A DNA stretch of 64,000 bases from Welwitschia mirabilis (lineage: Eukaryota > Gnetophyta > Gnetopsida > Welwitschiales). The stretch spans positions 167,362,814 to 167,426,813 of the forward strand of contig JBOZIK010000001.1 of the NCBI GenBank assembly GCA_051453625.1, given 5' to 3'. Under the pieces are notes generated by a model that was not told the origin of the DNA, made no database searches, and worked only from the letters and a program-made list of their open reading frames with translations. This document shows positions 10,928 to 23,401 of this stretch, in pieces (positions within the stretch are counted from its first letter, which is position 1; every line of letters starts with the position of its first letter). The translations under genes and the position numbers were made by a program.

Positions 10928-11977
10928 TGTTGTGCTACCAACTTATACATATTTGATAGCATATTTTGAGTGGTTTTGTAGGATAATAGATAGATATATG
11001 ATCAATTTCCATGATAATGAAGAGCTGAGATGAATGAGATGAAAACACATAATCTCCATGACATTTTGCAGTATTTAGAGCAGTTTCTAATACTTCTCAT
11101 TTCTGAGATAACTCTCTTGTAAACATTGAGGTTGATGCATTGATAGAACACTTGTAGAAGTCCATCATCCACCTTATCATCTAGATAATAGTATTGATAA
11201 TAGAGCAATTAATGTCAATGAGGATGTTGACTATGATCAATCTAGTAAATGATGTGTATTATCTATGAGGTGGTATCATTTCCAATATCATCTAAACAAT
11301 CTGCTGAATGATAATCCGTTGGATGTCACTTATCTATCTGTTTCTTTTGGCGCAGCTGTAAGGGTTTTATCATGTTTATTTATCTATTTTGTTATGTGTT
11401 TTATATTAATAAATATTGATCTCACCCTTAACTCCTACTTGTCTTTGTTTGCATTGGAAATTTTTTTAATAAGAGATTAAAGGACCAGAGATCCATCCTT
11501 GTAGATCTAAAGAGATGTCTTTCTTAGTGTTGGACGGTGCTTCCTCTATTGAGGTGTATCTATTTTATAATACGGATGTGGTTTGAGTAATAGAAATATT
11601 TCTTTTTTGATTCCTATACATGTTGTTCTTATTCCTCATGGCTTATGTTGCTTCTGATCCATGATATTTTTTTGAGTAATATAGGTTATGAAGGCAACTT
11701 TTGTTAAGGTTGTGCATTGTTAGTTTAGGTACCTTGTTATTTTCAATTCTTATATTAACTTTTTACACATTTGTTGCATTATACTTTTCATGAATTATAG
11801 TTAGAATACAAATTATTTCTTTATGTAAATCAACTCTCTTACTCTAGTCTAGGCCTTCAATGGATTACGACATTTGGATCCACTCTTATGTATATTAGCA
11901 TGTAGTGTTTATGCATATATTTGTGATTCAGAAGATTTGACTAAGAACATAATGTTTCATAAATACACATCGCAACA
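10928..11977 (+). repeat. E1 3' LTR
   Basis: Begins TGTTGTGCTACC and ends CAACA, 1050 bases. It is collinear with 16238-17325 and more distantly with 54968-56223. AATAAA at 11408-11413, matched by 16744-16749, may be the polyadenylation signal; no TATA box is clear. A pair of dyad motifs lies at offsets ~245 and ~358. The following bases (aggat) would be the target duplication, but the left flank of E1 is outside the window. Confidence 0.85.
11171..11320 (+). promoter_or_regulatory. Paired dyad motifs in E1 3' LTR
   Basis: cttatcatctagataata (from 11172) and tatcatctaaacaatc (from 11285) stand 113 bases apart, upstream of the putative polyadenylation signal, so in U3. The pair is at the same offsets in the other LTRs of the family. 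Confidence 0.5.
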
Positions 11978-12228
11978 AGGATTGACAATGTCAATGATCT
12001 ACATGGTGATGCTAGGGTTTTTAACTAGATAATCTTCATATTTTAATATATCCTTCAAAATATAGTAAATGATCTAAAACTATTATGGAAAAATGCATAA
12101 GTTGATAAATAATGTTAAAAAGGGTAGGATACATAAATTCATGATAAAATGACTATTTTAATATCTTTTTCTAAGCTAAATTATTCAAATAAACTTGGCT
12201 TGAATGTCAATTTTTCAATGTTAACAAA
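11978..12228 (-). repeat. Fragment of Tat-like LTR interrupted by E1
   Basis: The sequence from gatctacatggtgatg onward matches the right-hand ~250 bases of the LTRs at 28030-28275, 31750-31977 and 40290-40498. It ends with atgttaaca at ~12228. It starts exactly where the E1 LTR ends, so E1 inserted into this LTR. Orientation follows the minus-strand elements of the same family. Confidence 0.65.
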
Positions 12229-13967
12229 CTCTCTAAGTAGACTTCTACTAGATTGTTAACAAAAAGCATGAAGAAAAAATGTTTTAACATAAAAAAATAA
12301 AGAAAAATACTCAAGTATAAAAAATAATATATATTGTAAAAAATTTTGACTAATTATTCAAAAATAAGGCATAAAAATTAGAAAAATTCTTTTAAAAATA
12401 GATGCCATACCTCCTAACCAAATCTAAACTTTATCTTGAAAGTTTAAAAGATAGAAACATTTAATACAATATTTAAGAACATGTCACTACATCTTTTTAA
12501 AACATTCTTCATGAAATATTAGTTTATTAAAAAAGAGAAATATGAAAAGTAATGCAACTAAATTATAGTATAAGGAAAAAATCTTTCTACAAAGATTACA
12601 CACTCTGTCTTTTAAACTAATGTTGTTTCACTCATAATTAAAACTTTTACCATTTTCTAGATAAACATGAACTGAAAAATTAATTTATAGTAGAAGCAGC
12701 TATGCTTCGTGGTATTATTTCTCATAGAAATAGGATGATGTAAATGATAGTGAAAGTGAAAAATGATAATATTAATGAGACTTAACTATATTACCTATGA
12801 ATAAAAAATAATATTACCTAGGCTAATGGTCTTGTTTTATTTCAAATGGATCTTAATATTAGATAAGTGTAGTATCAAGTAAGTAACTAATAAAAATTCA
12901 AGAATTAGTAGTGAATCTTAAGTATAGAATTTAAAGAAAATAGAACTCAGAAGGCCTTTAATTCCCACTTTTTCTTTCCACAATTTACTTTACTATAGTT
13001 AAATATACCCTTTATTTCAAGAATTTGGATCATATTGAGTAGCCAACATTATGACATTTTCTTCTAATAGAATTAAGCATGTTATTTCTTTAATAAATCA
13101 ATGCTTTATTTTTAGTGAGTATCTATAGCCCTGATGTAGTTCATCATGTTAGAAATAGATCATTCGATCTGCATTACTAGTGAGCATCCATAATCTCGAT
13201 GCAGTTAATTAAATCTAAAAAGTTGATCAAAATAAAATATGCTTTAAAAGGAGAGATATTATATTGTATTTTAATTCTACTTCTCATACTTAACATTTTT
13301 TATGCACATAGAAGGGATCATTGGCTCATTAGCCTAATTTAGAAATATATTATTCCCATAAAATGCTTGAAAATAAAAATTATATTATTATGGTAGATTC
13401 CACATTTTTTTATCATAATTTCTAAAATCAGAGGCCCTAATAAATGTGCATATAATAACTATATTCAAAATAAGCATAACTTCTTAAAAAATCATAAGCA
13501 TACCTAATCATAACCACTACTTAAAATAATAGTGAGATCACTTATTATTGGTATCTTTATTAGAGGTCATTAATCATGGTTGATAAGTCTTATGAATTCA
13601 TAATTTTGTGGGAGAAATGGATGAAAGTATTTGAGGTAATGATTATTAATTTTAAATTCTTGGTAATTTTTACTTTTTCTAATGAGAAATATACTATTTA
13701 ATAGTTTCTATTTTATTGTGTATATATCTTTCCATTTAGAAACTAGTTTACCTAAAAGAAAATGTAATCTGGAATTATAAAATAAACTAAGGATGTTTTA
13801 ATCATGAAATTATTTCATCCTTTCTTTATTAATATTTATAGTTTCATAAGCATCATTTTTTGTCTCATCTATCTCATTAAGTTAGAAAAATATTTATTTT
13901 CTAGCTACTTCAAGATCTAAATTCATATTCTTCATTGCCCAATATGCTTTATCTTTAATCTTAGTAA
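12229..13967 (-). mobile_element. Tat-like element 3' non-coding internal fragment
   Basis: Collinear with 28276-29850: shared landmarks are the acaaaaagc-type start after the LTR, the atagccctgatgtagtt block and a long AT-rich tract. In minus orientation this is the region between pol and the 3' LTR. No coding motif is visible. It runs into the assembly gap at 13968. Confidence 0.55.
13103..13210 (-). repeat. Two-unit ~65-bp tandem repeat in Tat-like 3' region
   Basis: agtgagtatctatagccctgatgtagtt-type sequence at 13114 recurs as agtgagcatccataatctcg at 13179. The same pair is present at 29120 and 29182 in the related element, so the duplication predates both copies. Confidence 0.6.
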
Positions 13968-14067
13968 NNNNNNNNNNNNNNNNNNNNNNNNNNNNNNNNN
14001 NNNNNNNNNNNNNNNNNNNNNNNNNNNNNNNNNNNNNNNNNNNNNNNNNNNNNNNNNNNNNNNNNNN
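13968..14067. other. Assembly gap, 100 N
   Basis: Exactly 100 N, the usual placeholder for unknown size. It separates Tat-like sequence from E3, so their neighbourhood is not proven. Confidence 0.99.
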
Positions 14068-14215
14068 AAATACAGGTTTTTAATTTTTCATGCATTTTGT
14101 ATTTTTCTTCTCACCTTTAGATAATTTAGGAAGCATTGTAACTTTTAGGGGAGGGGAAGAACATATTTTTAGCATTTTTCATAATTTTTATCAATTTTTG
14201 GGGGTTATTATTGTG

Positions 14216-14549
14216 CATCCATGTGATATTTTTGACGTGTCTTTTCATTTTTGCATGATGTTTTTATGTGTATTTTCAATGGAGTAGGCCCCATACACAT
14301 AGATCTAAATAGGCTGAAGCTAAAGGCAAAGANNNNNNNNNNNNNNNNNNNNNNNNNNNNNNNNNNNNNNNNNNNNNNNNNNNNNNNNNNNNNNNNNNNN
14401 NNNNNNNNNNNNNNNNNNNNNNNNNNNNNNNNCATCCATGTGATATTTTTGACGTGTCTTTTCATTTGTGCATGATGTTTTTATGTGTATTTTCAATGGA
14501 GTAGGCCTCATACACATAGATCTAAATAGGCTTAAGCTAAAGGCAAAGA
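14216..14549 (+). repeat. 117-bp duplicate on both sides of a 100-N gap
   Basis: 14216-14332 and 14433-14549 are nearly identical, with a few differences, and lie flush against the gap at 14333-14432. This is what unmerged overlapping contig ends look like. E1 has the sequence once (about 9019-9131). Confidence 0.85.
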
Positions 14550-15710
14550 TGTAGAGTAGAAGGTGGACCCCATAGTGCTACTAGATATAGTGTACGCGGA
14601 GCCATCACATCCATCACCTCGAGATGGTTGATCTTTGACAATACAGATAGCTAGCATCTATGTCAAGAGATATTTCAAGGATTTTATAAGCCACATTAAG
14701 CCTAAAGTAGATCATAGACTTACAGATCTCTAGCTTTGGTGGATCATAGATGCATATGGGTCCTATTACATTTCAGAGATAAGGAAATTTTATGATACCA
14801 CGCACATTAAGAGATGACCAAATGCTTATCGTCAATTGTAGGATACGATAGTTGGGATCATGAGATAGTAATCCTCCCATCCCATATTGCAGTTATTACA
14901 AATCTTATTAGGCTTGGGATTATGCATACTTACTTAGCTGGTGGGATAGAGGAGTATCATGCATATGGCACTATACTGGTTATACCGATAGATCTCACTA
15001 TAGATATATGGGGGTTTTTTGTCACACAACTGATCCCTGCTTACATATTATTACATAGAGGGTTGATCCATAACATCAGCCCATCAAACATATACCTCTC
15101 CACATTTATCTGGAGGAGACTCAAATCTATGGTTGAGGTACATTAACTATAGAATCTTGATTATCCATGCCTCCTCTCAACACTTTTTAGATGGTTTGGG
15201 ATACCAGAGCTCATGGGAGAGTAGTGCTTATCACACATTCATACTTCATTTCACTATATAGATGACATGGGCATACAGATTCTAGAAGAGGTAGAGAGAT
15301 CTTAGGCATAGAGACTTGTGGTTAGGACTACTATTGAGTAGATTCAGACCCTTTTGATAAAGATCACTAAGACCATCAAAGGTTTTATTGACTGTGGTAT
15401 CCAGACACTTAACTAGAGGATCCATGTACTTAATCAAAGAATGCAGACATTAGAGCAGAGGATCTTATCCATTGAAAGAAGAGATCAGCACTCTAAGGAC
15501 TAGATTGTCAACATGCATTAGCATGTTATTTCTATCTAGCAGAGTATGACAATTGACATACTAGAGGTTGTACATATCTAAGGTAATGAGACTATCCAAT
15601 CTACTTCCACATCTTTGAACCTTCATTTCCCTATTAATCCTAAGCATTGTCTGTCTTCTCCCCTTGCACCTAAGCTAGCTGTCGAGCCTAAGTTTATTAT
15701 GCGATGATGA
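14550..15710 (+). pseudogene. E3 third reading frame, best copy
   Basis: The longest open stretch is 14814-15146 (110 codons) and includes SWDHEIVILPSHIAVITNL, GGIEEYHAYGTILVIPIDL, LLHRGLIHNISPSN and WRRLKSMVE. Upstream, in another frame, LQLWWIIDAYGSYYISEIRK and FYDTTHIKR extend the homology to about 14560, with a stop and shift before 14814. Downstream the frame carries stops; a three-unit heptad coil lies at 15399-15461 and a Pro/Ser-rich end near 15650. It sits where Athila/Calypso elements have their extra frame. No enzyme motif is seen; a DNA- or protein-binding role is only a guess from the coil. Confidence 0.55.
15399..15461 (+). repeat. Three 21-bp heptad units in E3
   Basis: Units start at 15399, 15420 and 15441. 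They align with the first and last units of the five in E1, so the middle units were gained or lost between copies. Confidence 0.8.
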
Positions 15711-16218
15711 GGGGAGAGATTTAGTCTTATTTTCTATCTCCTATTCTATGTATTTTTGTATAAAAACTCTTTGATTTTATATATGCATATCATTTTTTGA
15801 GTTCATCATGGTGTCCCTTTTTATTTGATTTTTCATAACTATTTTTAATTTTCACATGTTATGATGAGGATTAAATTTTATTTGGGTAATCTTTTATACT
15901 ATCTGATTCAGTGGGGGGCTTTCTTATTGCATTTAATGATTATTTGTATAAAAATTTTTGTCACAGTTTTCTAATTTTAAAGACCTTTTTTGAGCTTGTC
16001 ATCCCTTCCATCGTCTAGATAATGACTCAGACAACAGTTTGTTTGATCTTTAGAGTAGGTGAAATGTTTAGTTTTCTGATTTCTCATGATCTAATTTGTA
16101 TCTTTAATATTTTTTAAAAAAAAATTAAGGTGGTTTTCTTAAGTACCTTAGTTATTTTTATTATTAAATAAGTTGGCTCGTAAACATGGTTTACCACCTA
16201 GTTTTATCAGGAACTGAT

Positions 16219-16237
16219 AAGGCTAAGTGGGGGATTA
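16219..16237 (+). other. E3 polypurine tract
   Basis: aaggctaagtgggggatta directly before the LTR start; it is the most purine-rich of the three copies. Confidence 0.75.
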
Positions 16238-17325
16238 TGTTGTGCTACCACTTATGCATATTTGATAGGATATTTTGAGTGGTTTTATAGGATAATAGAT
16301 AGGTATATGTTTGATTTCCACAATAATGATGAGCTCAAATAAAAGAGATGAAAACACGCAATCTCCATGATGTTTTATAGCATTTTGAGCAATTATTAAT
16401 ACTTTCCATTTTTGAGACAAACTTCCTGTAGAAAATTGAGGCTGATGTATTGGATGAGCATTTGTAAAAGCCGTTATCCACCTTATCATCTAGACAATAG
16501 TATAGACAACACAATAGTCGATGCTAATGAGGATGATAACTGAGATCAATCTAATAGATGTTATGGATCATTTATGAGGTGGCATCATCTCCTATATCAT
16601 CTGGACGACCAGTTAGATAATACTATTGTAACATCTCTTGGACATTCACCTAACTTCTACTACTTATCTGTCTATTTCTTTTAGTGTGATCATTAGTGTT
16701 TTACTTGCACTTGTATGTCTATTTTAGTTATCTGTTTTGTGTTAATAAATATTAGTCCTACCCTTAACTCCTGTTATCTTTGTTGCATTGGAAATTCTCG
16801 TGATAGGAGATTGAAGAGCCAAAGATCCATCCTTATAGTTATAGAGAGATTTTTTCTTTGGTGATGGATGGTGCTTCCTCCATTGAGGTGCAGCTACTTT
16901 GTAACACGGATGTGGTTTAATTAATATAAAATATTTCTTTCTAATTCCTATGTATGTTGTTCTTGTCCTTTATAGCTTATGTTACTTCTAATTCGGTGAT
17001 AGTTTCTTGAGTGATATAGGTTATGAGGATAACCTTTGTTAAGGTTGTGCATTATCAGTTTAGGTGCACTATTATTTTGAATTTCTAGATTAACTTTACA
17101 CAAGTGTATTACATTGTACTTTTTATGAATTACAAGTTATTTTGATAGTTAGAATACAAAATGTTTCCTTATGGAATTCAACTATGTTACTCTAGCTTAG
17201 GCCTTTGATGAATTATGACATTTGGGTCAACCCCCGTCTATATTAGTGTGTTGTATTTGTGCATATATTTGTGATTGACAATGTTCAACTAAGGACGTAA
17301 CATTACATAAATACAAACCACAATA
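16238..17325 (+). repeat. E3 3' LTR
   Basis: Starts TGTTGTGCTACC and ends near CAATA (CAACA in the relatives), 1088 bases. It is collinear with 10928-11977. Putative AATAAA at 16744-16749. Confidence 0.85.
16480..16622 (+). promoter_or_regulatory. Paired dyad motifs in E3 LTR
   Basis: cttatcatctagacaatag (16482-16500) and tatcatctggacgacc (16595-16610), at offsets ~244 and ~357 from the LTR start. The second copy keeps both CG dinucleotides of the right half. Confidence 0.5.
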
Positions 17326-20300
17326 ATATCTATCACACAGTAGTCATTAAACGATAAATTCATTTAACTCACTACATAAGTAGTCCTTATTACTAGTTTA
17401 TCACTATGTAATAAACTTCTTAATGAGTTAAAAAAATAAGTTATCTTTACAAAGTCTAATGTCTTAATCATTTTTGTACTGAAAATTATATTAAGTTCAT
17501 TGTCATTATTTTTATAGAAAAATGGTTTACTTGAATTTATAATTTAATAATGAAGTATGTATTTAATTATGAAATTTATGTTATCACCTTGAAAATCTTG
17601 CTTTATGTTTTCTATTATTACAAACAAAAAAGTGTTTTCACAGAGAATGTCTTATATGTTGTATCTCTTTTTATATTATGAAGTATAAGGGTTAATGATA
17701 GGATTTAATTACTCCTCCACATCCCTTAAATCATGTAATGTTATTAACATTTTCAAGATTAAAAATGAAAAATTAATCCTAAGTAAAATTTAGTTCTATA
17801 AAAGTGAATCTGCTAAATTTTAGAAATTTGCTTATATTATTTAAACTAAGTATAGCTAGTCTTCATCTTCATTCTAACAAATACTTACTCCTATGATGGA
17901 CTATTTGTATTTAGAATATTTTTCCTAGTTTTCATTATTTATTCATAACTAATTCTCTCTTTGAATAACAGTAGCAATATCCATGTTGAGGGATTATAAA
18001 GGAAAATCTCATTACAGACCTTTACTTTTATGTAAAGTAACTTCTATAAGGAAAAATTAATAAAATATAAGAACAATACTAATTTATACTATGTTATTTT
18101 AGTTAAACATATTGATTGTATTTATTAATATTTTTTATCCATATTTAAATTAAAAGAAATTACAAGTTAAGAAAGCCAAACCTCTAGATGATTGTTCTTG
18201 ATCCTATTTATTTCTATTTATTTTTAAGGGCAAACAAAAAAATTTTAAAAACCTTAAAAAAAACATTTCAAAAATATTTATCTTATAATGTATCTAATAC
18301 ACTAAAAATATCAAATCTATTAAAGAAATAAATATGGCATAGACTAGTAATTTTAACTACTATAAAGTCATTAACATTTAAGAAATTATAATTTAACTAT
18401 TGAAGCTTATAGTTTGTATGTTTTATGATAATTATAATACACTTTGTCTTTAGGTATGAAATTTTTTATTTTCCTCTTACTTTTCTTAATTTTTTCCATT
18501 CTTTTTTTTAATTGTAAACTTCTTGTGAATGAGATCTTCATTAAGACAAATATTCTCTTCTTGTAGAGTAATCTTATTTTCTCAAATCCTTTTTCGTTAT
18601 CCTAAAATCTTTAAAGTTAATGATGATATATTGATATGATCTCCTTTACAACCTATTTTAAAGGGTTTTAAAATAGGATGCTTTATTATCTGCATTCTTT
18701 CTTTAAGTAAGTATGAAATTTACTTAATTAAAGTTTCATCATCTTTATCTTGCATTCTAACAAGATGTAGGATTAGGGTATTTTCTTACTTTTTCTCCTT
18801 ACTTTTAGATTTATGAGATTACAAGACAAATATCAGAGGTACTATATTTAATAATTTTATTTATATCTTGTACTTGAATTGGAGATTAAAGCTTGACTTT
18901 TTCCTCTAGTGCTATGACTTTTTAAAGAACTTCTTTGTGTTTATCTGCCAATTGATTTGATAATAATTATTTTTTTAATAATAGAGCCCTCTACTAAAGT
19001 TTCAATATGCTTCATTTTTGCAATCATCATTTTTCATTTGGCATCGGGCACTATGGTTGTTTCAATTATTCATGTTTTTTTATTCTAACAACATAAAAAA
19101 TATATAATTTCTGTTGCTATCTCTTTTCTTATTATTTTTTCCTTTTTCCTAGACATTCAAAATCAACTAGCTGATAAAGATTTTAAGAAACTTAGGCATA
19201 CTTATTTATTTGATTAATCATTTGTTATTCTTAGTTTTTTTGCTAAGTGAAATTTATTTTTCTTTATTAGTTTTTTAATACATGGCATTTTCCTAAGGTT
19301 CTAAATGTCACATCCTATCTTGCTTATTACAATACACTTTGGTACTATACTCTAGCAAGATATATTTTTTGATCATGCATTTTATTCAATTAACATAAGT
19401 TTTTTAAGTTTTAGTTGATTTTTTGAATAACCTTTACTATTATAATAATTAAAATATTCTTTTAGTTGATAGGAAAAAAATATATTAAAATATATTATTA
19501 AAGTAAACATAAAAAAAATCTATATAAAATAAAATCTTTAGAATGATAATAAACCAAGTAATCCATTCAATTATATGTAAAATAGTTGATGTATAATTAC
19601 TTTCCATCATGTCATAGGAAGAAAACAATACAAGAATTATTAATCATTCAAACCTAATGGTGTTATTAATTTAGTGGGCCATGAACTTAATAAATAAGTA
19701 ATCCAATAAGAATTTTAAAAACCTTTTATTATTGTTACAATGAGGATATTCAAAGCTCTCAATACCATCATAATGTAGTTATTTTAGTACCAAAGGATGC
19801 TACAAGGAAGAGCAATTAGAAATTTGCTCTGAGAAAAGACTAAATCTTTTAAATGCATTTGAACATTCTCTCTCTTTCTTTTTTTTTTTGATACTAAGAC
19901 ATTATAATAGATCTTAAAACTTCTTTAGAAAGGATTAGATATAGTAACAACTTCCTCACTATGGTCAAACTTATTGTTTTAGATACTTAATGTACTTATA
20001 GATTTTAAGAATAATATACTTCTAGAAGAACATAAGTTTCTATGTTTCATTAAGGTCATTAACACTACTACAAAATCTAAAGTTGTCATAAAAATCTAAG
20101 ATAAAGCGGATATATTTTTGCTAATAATGATGCCAAATAAAGAGCATGCTTCAATGTTGAAAAAGTGAAGGCCACACTATGGAAATTGGGAGAATAATAT
20201 CTCTTTTAAATTTCAATACTATGGTTGAATTTAACTAGTAAATTTTAATTATTTATTCTATATTTAATAGCACCAACGTTTTCCTTCAATCTTTATTATT

Positions 20301-22127
20301 TTAAAAGAAAATAATAAGTTCTCCTATTGGTAATAAAGAATCATTACTCCATTTCATGAGAAATGTTTTAACATAAACCCTTAATACAATATTTAAGTAT
20401 TTATATACATAGGAAATTATTAAATACATTCAGGCACTTAAAAATTAGAAAATGTTCTATCTCTTTCTCTAACATTATCTCTCTTTTTCCTATATATATC
20501 CCTTTCCATGCTGTGAGTAAAATATAATATTTCCAAGTGATCTCTCTCTCTCTCTCTCTTCCCCTCTTCCTGTTTCTCTATCTCTACCTGTCTCTATCTC
20601 TCTTTCTCTCTCTCACAATATATGTAAATCTATCTATCTATCTATGTGAATCCCTTCCCATTTTGTGAATAAGACATAATATTTCCAATCAATCTTGTTA
20701 AGGACATTATTAGTATCTTTAAATTCCTCAAAGGAATTTGACAACTCTAGCTAGAAAAAAAGCTTTATCACTCACTTATGAAAACTTTAATTCATATTTC
20801 CTACATGGTAATTACATAATTTCTATTATTAGTTTTAAAAAAGTATTTGTGTAAAAGGTATTAATAAGTTTTATATATTATAATTTTTAACTAAATAATA
20901 TTTAATCATAATTATTACTAAAATACTCTAATGATTAATTTCTTTTTTTAAAAACCTTTTTGGTAGGTCACTATAAGCATTTTTATACTTTATCAATATT
21001 ATTATCTTTATGGGTTATTTTTCAAATCCAATTTTTTTACATACTAAATGTCTAAAAGAAAAATAAAATCTCAAACAAAGAGATTAGATCAAAAGACTTC
21101 AAAAATAATAAATTTTCTAGATGAATCAACTTCGTTAACTTCACTAGTAAGAAATCCCAAATATTAAGTGGATGTAATATATCAAAGGTCAATATGATGT
21201 AGAAACCTAACCATCTTGCTATAAAAAGAAACTTCATTCCAAATGTTAAAGAATCCTTCCATTCAATCTTTTTAATACTATGTTAAATTACCCCTTGTCA
21301 TAACTTATCCATTTCTCTAGTTCATAACTAATCATTGATTACTTTATATATTATATGGTTATAGTGGAGGAATATTTTATCATGTCTTTTTAAGCCTATT
21401 TTCTTCCTTTTAAAGCATTATGATGTGATTATTTTATAAGAAAACTCTCTTGCCAAGAATAAGAGGTATTTAGTAATTAATAATCATTACTTATATATTT
21501 TCATTATTAGTTAATAAGAATTTGACCATAATTATCTATCTTCCATATGCTTCCATCTATGATGCATTTATGATTACTTTTGATGTAATAATAGATCTTT
21601 AATTTTCTCTTAATATTATTACTAAATAAAGTTGCATTAATGCTTCTATAAACTTTATAGGTTAAAATAATTTATATGTTAATATTTGTAACATCTATCA
21701 TGCTTTTTATTTTTGTATCATTTTACAAGATTATTGATACTTGAATGATTGTAATATTATAATAGCTCAAGTTGATTTTATAGAATTTAATGATATCTAA
21801 TTTCTATAATATATTATCCATTTTAAAAACATAATATCTTAATTATTGAATAACCAATTATATTAGATTAGTAAATAATAGTAATACTTATAAGTTTTTA
21901 CTTTATACTTACTTGGGGTTACCTTATGATAGTTATAATTTTTGTTTCTAAAAAAATTTCTTTTTTAAAATGCATTTTTGCTTTGTTAAATTATTATTTA
22001 GTTTGATTTAAATGAATAAAAAATAAGCATTTGAATTCCCTTGCAGTCATCACAAAAGAATGGCATAGTCTTGGTTATACTAAATTAGATACATTAGCTT
22101 ATATTTATACCCTTTGTATTAACTTAT
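17326..22127. other. AT-rich stretch without recognised gene
   Basis: No domain, RNA gene or LTR was recognised on either strand. It holds a perfect hairpin (18652-18677: cctattttaaa, loop gggt, tttaaaatagg) and microsatellites near 20541-20645. A faint coil-like minus-strand reading around 18850-18980 (NQLADKHKEVL) is not enough to call a gene. Confidence 0.5.
20509..20694 (+). repeat. Local duplication flanking CT and TATC microsatellites
   Basis: ccctttccatgctgtgagta (20511 on) and cccttcccattttgtgaata (20651 on), each followed by a run like ataatatttccaa, form a ~140-bp direct repeat. Between them are (TC)n at 20541-20560, CT-rich variants to ~20615 and (ATCT)n at about 20628-20644. Confidence 0.75.
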
Positions 22128-22541
22128 NNNNNNNNNNNNNNNNNNNNNNNNNNNNNNNNNNNNNNNNNNNNNNNNNNNNNNNNNNNNNNNNNNNNNNNNN
22201 NNNNNNNNNNNNNNNNNNNNNNNNNNNNNNNNNNNNNNNNNNNNNNNNNNNNNNNNNNNNNNNNNNNNNNNNNNNNNNNNNNNNNNNNNNNNNNNNNNNN
22301 NNNNNNNNNNNNNNNNNNNNNNNNNNNNNNNNNNNNNNNNNNNNNNNNNNNNNNNNNNNNNNNNNNNNNNNNNNNNNNNNNNNNNNNNNNNNNNNNNNNN
22401 NNNNNNNNNNNNNNNNNNNNNNNNNNNNNNNNNNNNNNNNNNNNNNNNNNNNNNNNNNNNNNNNNNNNNNNNNNNNNNNNNNNNNNNNNNNNNNNNNNNN
22501 NNNNNNNNNNNNNNNNNNNNNNNNNNNNNNNNNNNNNNNNN
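22128..22541. other. Assembly gap, 414 N
   Basis: Run of 414 N. The open frames that cross it in either strand are artefacts of N. Confidence 0.99.
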
Positions 22542-23401
22542 CTTATAGTTCATATTTCTCCTTTTGAAAGAGTGCATTCTATAATATAGTAAAAATATCA
22601 AGGTCTTTTTTAATATTATTTTCTAATGTATAGTAAGTTTTAAATGTCATTATTAAGGATTATAATTAGTGGTTCCTTTCTTATTAATAAAATTTTCATT
22701 TTCTTCATTTATTTTCCTCTTACTAAACTTTACTCAATAGGTTTTCTTCTTCATTTATTTATTATGTCTATGGACGTCATTTCTAATGTACTTAATCATT
22801 TATTGAGGTCATTTCTACACATCATTCTAATTTTTAAATTTAGTTTATCTTGAAAAATTATTAGAGAGAAATATAATTAGATATTTTTTGTATAAATGAT
22901 TAGACCTTTTTTCCCATCTTGAAAAATATTTCCTATGATAGTGTTAATAAAAATAAAAATATGCATAAGAAGATAATTAAAACACCAAATATTTAAATAG
23001 CTCATAGGATGTAAAAATAAAGAAATAAAAATGTTAAAAAAATTCAACATTTTTAAATATTTGTATTTTTTTTGTGCTTAATTCATTGGCACTTATTAAT
23101 TAGTATTCATTTATAGAATTAAGGATTCGCTTTTTTAAAATATTCTTGTTATGATGCTAAGGATTTTTTTAAGCATATTTTCTTTTCTTGTAGAATTGAT
23201 TTGAATGCACGAAATTCTAGTTACATCTTCTATGATAATTTTCAACTAATCATTATACACATTATTTTTAGAAATACTCCTAACTTTTTTAATTTTCTTT
23301 CGTTCATTTAGGTCTATCTTTAATCTTTAGTCCTATACAACATTGAAAGTTTTATTATAGAGTTACTTTTAGAATGTTAAACATAAATTTTATCTTCTTA
23401 T
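22542..23401. other. AT-rich stretch, nothing recognised
   Basis: No coding, RNA or structured repeat signal was seen. The 69-codon open frame at 22644-22853 is T-rich and hydrophobic, as chance frames in such sequence are. Confidence 0.4.

Larger units (their letters stand above)
1..11977 (+). mobile_element. E1: decayed Athila-like Ty3/gypsy LTR retrotransposon
   Basis: The parts appear in standard order: LTR end, PBS, leader, gag, protease, RT, RNase H, integrase, long 3' region, third reading frame, polypurine tract and 3' LTR. Order RT-RNase H-integrase is that of Ty3/gypsy. The PBS resembles the tRNA-Asp type described for Athila/Calypso elements, and the RT and RNase H motifs are of that non-chromovirus class; no chromodomain is visible after integrase. 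Stops and frameshifts occur in every domain, so the copy is dead. The first part of the 5' LTR lies outside the window, and 700 N hide the middle of gag. E2 and E3 are relatives with the same LTR. Lineage is recognised from remembered motif patterns; no alignment was run. Confidence 0.85.
14068..17325 (+). mobile_element. E3: 3' half of a second Athila-like copy
   Basis: Collinear with E1 8871-11977: post-integrase region, third frame, PPT and complete LTR. Pol and gag are missing because the copy begins at an assembly gap. It is better preserved than E1 in the third frame. Confidence 0.8.

Noticed and set aside
11265-11480. 71-codon frame inside the E1 LTR
   Set aside because: LTR sequence; the frame is not kept in the E3 or E2 LTR.
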